Assembly (NCBI GenBank): GCA_001692895.1
Contig: KV748249.1
Coordinates: 248,001 to 312,000 of the forward strand
Source: Cenococcum geophilum 1.58
Taxonomy: Eukaryota; Ascomycota; Dothideomycetes; Gloniales; Gloniaceae
Direction of reading: 5' to 3'
DNA length: 64,000 bases
Under the pieces are notes generated by a model, which was not told the origin of the DNA, did no database searches, and saw only the letters and a list, made by a program, of their open reading frames with translations. Below, in pieces: positions 57,468-64,000 of the stretch (its first letter is position 1; every line of letters starts with the position of its first letter). Made by a program: the position numbers and the translations under genes.

Positions 57468-60400
57468 ACCCTATACTGTAAAATATAACCTAATAGGTAT
57501 CTGTAAAGAAACTAGCGGACCTCCTACTAGTTAATATCTACTATATTAGTGCCGTAGGATTTTATTAGAACTTAGTTTAGCCTAATACTATTACCTTTAT
57601 AACTGGCTTATACAAAATTAATTAAATAATTAAAGAAAAAAAAGGTAAGGTTAGCGGATAAGAAAGTAAGCTTATAGATAAGGAACTAGTAGAATAAAAG
57701 CTGTCCTATTAATACCAGAAATTTAAAGATATATTCTCTAAAGTAGCATTTAATATACTTCTACCTTACTAACTATATAATTATAAGATTAAGCAGGGCA
57801 AAAAAAATACCCTTAGCTTTAACCCCCTCTATAAGTAGTCTATTACTAAATTATAGGCTATAAAATAGTATTTTATTAATAACCTAAATAAGGGCTTTAT
57901 TAAGCCTAGCTAAGCCCTTTTACTTTACCTATTTTCTTTATTAAAAAGCTAAATAGAGGACTCCGCTTCTATATTAACTACTATAAGCTAAATAATATAA
58001 GCTATAAGGACTACTATCCACTACCCCTATTTAATAAGACTCTAGCCTAAATAAGTAGAGCTAAGGTCTTTATAAAGCTTAATATCTACTAGGCCTTCTA
58101 CTGAATTAAAATAAACCCTAAGTCTAAAAATCTTACTAAATTTTAGACCCGTTACGGAACGTATAAATATAAGATACTTCCTTTTAGACTAACTAACGGA
58201 CTAGCTATATACTAGCGGTATATAAATAATATACTCTTTAATTACTTTAACGACTTCTATACAGCCTATTTAGATAATATTATAATCTACTTTAAGAATA
58301 AGCTAAAATATAAGGAGTACGTCTATAAAGTCCTATAACGGCTTTATAAGGCTAGCCTCTAGGTTAATATTAAAAAGTTAAAGTTTAGTGTTAAGCGTAT
58401 AAAGTACTTAGGTTTTATTATTAGTATAAATAGAATTAAAGCTAACCTAGAGAAAACGGGCGTAATTAACTAGTAGGCACCCCTACGGACCGTAAAGGGG
58501 GTATAATTATTTCTAGGTTTTTATAACTTCTACTAACACTTTATTAAGAACTATAGTAGGATTGCCTAGCCTCTTAACCGTCTTACTAAAAAAGACTAGC
58601 CCTTTTACTTTAACGCTATATATAGGCAGGCCTTTAATAAGCTTAAAAAACGGCTAGTATTAACTCCCCTACTTACCTATTTTAACCTAGAACGGCCCTT
58701 AATACTAAAAACTAATACCTTAAATAGTGTAACAGCTAGTATTTTTCCCTAAAAGCAACCGGATAGAGAATAGCACCCTATATATACCATTTAAAAACTA
58801 TAATAAATACTAAGCTAAACTACCATATCTATAATAAAGAAATGCTGGCTATTATCTCTAGCTTTTAGCACTGGCGTATATAGCTAAAGGGGACCCCTAA
58901 GCTAATTAAGGTAGTTTTAGATTATAAGGCCCTAGAATACTTTATAATAACTAAGGCCCTTATAGCCTAGCAGGCACGCTAGGCAGATACCCTATCTTAG
59001 TTTAACTTCTTAATTATATATAGACTAGGCGCTATAAACTATATAAACGCTCTTATAAGGCGTAAATAAGACCTAAATAACTAGATGGCTATAAGGATCT
59101 TATTACGGACCTAGACGCTACTATAATTAAAACACCTTAACCCCTAAATATAGGTAGAACTAAGTATAGACTCCTTAAGCGCTAAGATATATCCTATTAA
59201 TTCCTCTAAACTTAACCTTATTAATAAACTACTATAGGCCAACTAAATAACCACCTCTCTATAAAAGTACTGTAAAAAGGCAAAGAATGTTACTAGCCTA
59301 TAGTCCTTTAAAAACGGACTACTTAAGCACTAGGAACGGCTAGTAGTAGCTAAAAAATAAAACTTATAGACCTAGCTTATTGCCAAAGCTTATACCTAAG
59401 TCTCTACGGCTTACTCTAGAAAAAAAAGACCTATAAGATTATTAATAACCGCTATTACTAGCCCGGAATAGTTATAAATATTAACCATTATATACGGAAC
59501 TGCGACAGCTACTATAGTTCTATAATCCCATAAAATAAGACCCTAGGACTATTAAAACCACTCCTAATACTAAAACGCCCCTAGTAATATATCTTTATAG
59601 ACTTCTATAAGCTACCTATAGACCGTAACGGATATAATATAGTTATAATTCTAGTTAATTGCTTTAGTAAGCGCCTGTTTTTAATCCTATATTATAAAAA
59701 TATTAGTACTAAAGAAGCGGCTTAACTATATATCTATTCCATCTACCAAATCTATAGACTACTAGATACTATTATATTTAATTATAGGCTATAATTTATA
59801 TTAGCTTTCTAGAATAAGTTTACCTAGATCTTAGGTGTTAAGCTAAAGCTTTCTATAGCATACCACCCCTAGATAAATAGTTAGACGGAAATTGTAAATT
59901 AATACTTAGATTAGAGACTTCGGCCCATTATTAACTACTTCTAAAATAACTAGGCTAAACTACTACCCCTAATAAACTATGCCTAAGCAACCCTACCCTA
60001 TAACTCTACAGGATTTGCCCCTATTTAACTAGAAATGGGTTACTTTCCCTATATAAGCTTTGACTAGGAAAGACTAGAAGGACCCCAAACTATACGCGAA
60101 AAACTATCTTATAAGGAAGCACGGTAGTACGCTAAGCGCTTAGAAGAAGCCTAGGCGGTAGCCTATACAAATCTAGAAAAGGCTTAAAAATTAATGCAAT
60201 AGTAGGTGAATAAGTATAGGCGAGAGCCTAACTTTACTATAGGAGATATAGTTTAGGTTATAATAAAGAACTAAAAGACGAAACGACCTAGCTATTCCTT
60301 CCCCTAGTAGCGTTTTACGAAAATTGGACTATACGCGGAACACTAAAACACTAAAGTTATAAGTACGTATTTTTAATCACGGAGCTTAATTCAATTGCTC

Positions 60401-60960
60401 CTATTGGCGAGCTCTTATTAATAACTATAGGACATATTTTACCAGGCGAAGGGATAAGCTAAACTATTAAATAGTAGGACCATATAAGGTTCTTAAGAAG
60501 ATAGGTAACTTATATAAAGTAAAGCTCCTAAATTTAATTAAAGTTCACCCTATTTTCTCTCTGGATAAACTATAAAAAGCTATAAATAACCTATTACCTA
60601 GATAAAAGAATAAACTTCCCCTACCGATTTAAGTTAATAGTAACGATGAATAGGAAATTAAAGAAATACTGGCCTATAAGCTTATAAGGGGAACGTTACA
60701 ATATTATATTAGTTAGAAAGGGTACAACCTAAACCCTACTTAGTACCCTATATAGAACTTTATAAGTAGTCCCTATAAGCTTTAAAAGTTTTATAGTTAT
60801 TACCCTAATAAACCCAGACCCCTAAAGTACCTTAATAACTAAATAAAGTATTAAAATAGTAAAGACAATAAGCTAGCTATTAAGTATAAAGATAAAAATA
60901 CCTTATAGGTATAATACGGGCGTATAAAGCCTAAGGGCAGGCTTTTTAGATAGGGGGTAA

Positions 60961-61244
60961 TATTATAGCGCTAGTGGAAACTAGTAGATTGTGGCTAATA
61001 GATATTAGTAAATATTAGTAGATTATAGCGGATAGTTATAAATAGTTATAAATAGTCGCAGATAGTTTTATATAGTTTTAGATAATTGCTATTATAATTA
61101 GAGGATTATATATAACGCTAAGCGGCGCTACCCTCCGTCTCCTTTTCTTTTTCTAGCTTTAGATCCTTATTTATAAAATACTAATTATATAGGCTTACGC
61201 GCCCTCTTACTATACTTATGCCTTAATTAACTAAGTCGCTAATA
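60961..61244 (+). repeat. 3' LTR of the gypsy fossil
   Basis: Strongly AT-converted partner of 45757-46023, ending GCTAATA, with the TTAGG duplication directly after it. Confidence 0.87.
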
Positions 61245-61249
61245 TTAGG

Positions 61250-62435
61250 TAGCCTTTTTATAGCAGATTTTTTAGAGCTAATATTGCCTACCTATTTTAC
61301 TATGTTTAATATTATATCTGGCTGTCGAAAACGGACTCTGCACCTGTACGTGGTGACGGCTACGAACCTGAGTTTCAGACTTAGAGCCAACGCAGAGACG
61401 TCGCACAGCGTGCGATACGACCTAGTGGTGGTGGTTATGAGTATTGTGGGCGGTAGTGAAAATTTTTTATATGGGATGGTGAGATCTTAAAAACCACCAC
61501 TGAGTGCCCCCTACGATAACAGCAACACTATTCTCCTATTAAGGCACCTATACGATCCAATATGGATATATAGCACTCAATAGCATCCCCTGACCCCCAA
61601 TAGAAAGCATCGACGACCTCCTATTAATAAATAAGCTATTGCAAACGGATAAGCAACGAGTAAATATACGGCCCCTTCTAACCCCTAGGGCGATCGCCCG
61701 CGGAGCATGCGGTTACTCGCCATTAATTATCGAATACCAAGAAATACCTGGCAGCCTGGACGACACCGTACGGTTTTCCTGTCTCCTCTTAAGGAGTGGT
61801 GACCCTTGGCGAGGGCCTAGTGACTGGGGCCTAGGTACAAAAGATACCCAGGCATACACGTCCCGCTCGCCTTATGGTATAGTGTGGTAGTAGTTTATAG
61901 ATGAATCCCCCTTACGCCTTTAATAGGCCTTAGGGGGGGGGAGGCATGGCGTATATGGCAATAGTTAAATAAAGAGATAGCACACAGGGGATGGCTAAGA
62001 TATGGGAAATAATAGTATAGCAATCAATCAATCACAAGGACTATATGTCCTGGTAAAGGAAGCAGTGGTTCCTAAGGAGTTTAAATATCTAAGGAGGATA
62101 GGACGTAGCCGTAGGCCCGCAGGGCCGCCGCTACGGACAAACATGGCAAAACGGGGTTTTTCATCCTACTGAGGTGGCTCATAGGGTTTTTCCTCCCCTA
62201 ACTATAGGGTTTTTCTTCCTGTAAACTATAAGTTTTTCCCCCTATAACGAAGTAGTCTGTGTGGGCCGTATAGGATCCGTATCAGACGTTAAGCAATAAG
62301 AATATTATTATTATTATATTAATATTATATCTATACTTATAAGGGTATAGAGAGGCTTTAGAGTAGATTTAAAGGAATAAAATATATTCTATCTAAATCT
62401 AGGGGTATAGCTCTTATAGAGAATAAGACGTTGCG
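61250..62435. other. Repeat-rich spacer between two gypsy copies
   Basis: 61250-61900 contains less AT-rich sequence with short ORFs (up to 83 codons) that look like scraps. 62140-62260 carries three direct copies of an AGGGTTTTTC(C/T)TCC motif. No gene is supported. Confidence 0.4.
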
Positions 62436-63486
62436 TATTACGGCACTAATAGAAAACGGTGGATTATGGCGGATAATTTTAGACAGTTTTATATAGTTGC
62501 AGTTACGTGACTAGAGGATCGTATATAGCTTCAAGCGGCGCTCCCCTTCTTCTCCTTTCCTTTTTTTAGCTTTAGATTCTCGTTTATAGACAATCCAATT
62601 ATATAGGCTTGCGCGTCCCTTTTACTGTACCCATGCCTTAATTAACTAAGTCGCTAATATTATCTAAAGCTTACTCTACTCTTTCTTCCTAAGAAGGAAC
62701 TTAAAAATATTTACAAGACTATAAATAGGACAAGAACATAAAATAGGACCCTAAGGACATTAATAGGACCCTAAGGACATTACTAGGACTATAAGGATAG
62801 GACCTAAAAGAAAAGAATAAAACTATAAGGAAAGGACCTATAAGATATATATAGACTAAAACCCCTAAAGAAATTACCTAATACCTTTACTACTATGCCA
62901 CGAAATATAGTAGTAGGTAAAGCAGCTATAGGACCCTTAAATACTTTAGATAAAAAAACAATTAACGTTTTAACCCCCTAGGCGGAGCTTACAGCTACTA
63001 ATACCGAAATTAAATAACTATAAGAGCTGCTTAAAGCTAGAGATACCCCTATATCTAATAATAAGTCATTATTAAACAACTAAAGACTTACTATAGTCCT
63101 TTAGGCCCTATCCTAGCGCCTTAGTAGATCCACTAAGGCCTATATAGTACTAAAGCGGTTAGTAAAGGTTACGGATCCCCTACTACTTATAAACGGAACC
63201 AACCCTATATTTAATAATTGGAAGCTTTAATTACGGAATAAGCTTAAAGTTAATATAGATTACTTCCCTAACGCCTAAGCCAGAATAGCCTATATCTTTA
63301 GCCGTACTAGCGGAGACGCCTAAACGCATTTACGCCCGTAATATACTAAAGACTTAGTAAAACCCTTTATCTCTAAAGAAGAAATAATTAAATACTTATC
63401 TTCTATTTATAGACCCTTTTAAAGTATAAAACGCCCGCCTTAGCTATAAAAGCCTAAATATAAAAACAATAGAGACCTTTTTAGCC
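62436..63486 (+). mobile_element. Second copy of the gypsy family, LTR and gag start only
   Basis: A 224-base LTR at 62436-62659, followed by the same leader and gag sequence as at 46024-46770. It stops abruptly at about 63486, where another element begins. Broken and RIP-affected, though somewhat less AT-converted than the 45757 copy. Confidence 0.8.
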
Positions 63487-64000
63487 TGTAACGGGACTAG
63501 CCCAGTTACAGTAGGAATGTCTCGGTGAAACACTCGACAGACGAATTCCGACGCTTTAACCGAATTCTGCTAGATTAATCGAATTACCGAAGTCCGTTAA
63601 AGACCGCGTGCGTATATGCGCACGTATTAACCACCAAGCCCCTAACTATTTAATTATATAATTCTCTTATTATTCCCTTCTCTTCTTTATATAACGTCTT
63701 ATTCTTAGCAAGAGCTATATACCCTTAGATTTAGATAGAATTTATATTATTCCTTTAAATCTTCCTAAAGTCTCTCCGCGCCCTTATATTACGTTGCGTT
63801 AATACTAATACCCTTAAAATAGCAAACGAACTTAAATCCGCTATAATAACTATTATAGCCCTAGTTAGGGAATAAATAACTATAATATAACAGTCCTTTA
63901 TGAATGCCTTAGCCTAGCAATAAACTATACTAGAAGCTTAGCATTAGTAATTGATTAAAGCAATATATAAAGAACTCTACGACGTCAAAGTACTTGCGTT
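63487..64000 (+). mobile_element. Start of another LTR-type element, continues past the window
   Basis: Sequence beginning TGTAACGGGACTAGCCCAGT interrupts the gypsy gag. TG start, AT-rich leader-like interior and position suggest an LTR element that inserted into the gypsy copy. Only about 514 bases are visible, so family and state cannot be judged. Confidence 0.5.

Larger units (their letters stand above)
45757..61244 (+). mobile_element. Fossil Ty3/gypsy chromodomain LTR element with nested insertions
   Basis: LTR element bounded by LTRs at 45757-46023 and 60961-61244, with a TTAGG target duplication (45752-45756 and 61245-61249). Parts in order: gag (about 46060-47040, resuming 53150-53400), protease region (about 53500-53700), reverse transcriptase (about 57500-58300), RNase H (about 58600-59000), integrase (about 59200-60290) and a C-terminal chromodomain (about 60640-60800). 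This is the chromovirus order. It is thoroughly broken, with dozens of RIP-type stops throughout, and is old. Nested in it are a copia element (47041-53142), a tandem-array block (about 53885-56250), a TRIM (56598-57467), and a probable small insertion near 60290-60465 between integrase and chromodomain. Without the insertions it would be roughly 6 kb, normal for the family. Confidence 0.88.

Overview
This is nuclear DNA of a filamentous ascomycete, most likely a Pezizomycotina species and plausibly a Dothideomycete. The evidence is short GT-AG introns with CTRAY-type branch sites, a fungal NACHT-ankyrin gene, CBM1 modules on secreted enzymes, and long AT-rich, TpA-rich repeat tracts that look like repeat-induced point mutation (RIP). 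Two plant-cell-wall enzyme genes (GH6 and PL20) are decayed. That would fit a lineage that has given up saprotrophy, for example a symbiont, but this is inference only.

Layout: 1-2570 is a tandem-repeat and relic margin. 2573-4749 is an intact six-exon CYP52-type P450, followed by a decayed secreted-protein gene (5181-6323) and a long stretch with no convincing gene. 12755-14695 encodes a conserved fungal disordered protein. 15686-17179 holds a threefold 65-bp tandem repeat that ends at the start codon of a decayed ketopantoate reductase gene. 17511-18492 is ribosomal protein eL42 and 18876-19578 is a DUF1772 membrane protein, both on the minus strand. 21080-25881 is a NACHT-ankyrin (NLR-like) gene with about 14 near-identical ankyrin repeats. 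26620-28847 (minus) is the inner nuclear membrane protein Src1/Heh1.

30060-33640 is a RIP-degraded tyrosine-recombinase (Crypton/Ndc10-like) transposon relic with two tandem arrays. 34867-39184 holds two adjacent CBM1-bearing pseudogenes, a GH6 cellobiohydrolase carrying a 146-bp inverted-repeat element and a PL20 glucuronan lyase. 40956-41314 is a possible small spliced gene. 43059-44903 is a clean, strongly acidic ORF that I do not recognise, lying between repeat-rich tracts.

45757-61244 is one fossil Ty3/gypsy chromodomain element. Nested in it are a whole-length fossil Ty1/copia element, a 2-kb block of four different tandem arrays, and a young-looking 870-bp TRIM. A second fragment of the same gypsy family (62436-63486) is cut by another LTR element that runs off the window.

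The housekeeping genes (eL42, Src1) and the P450 are intact. The accessory genes around them are mostly decaying, and the NLR keeps an intact, apparently recently homogenised repeat domain. I see no operon-like cooperation among the genes. The theme of the window is genome decay, repeat turnover and a self/non-self-recognition-type gene next to transposon-rich DNA.
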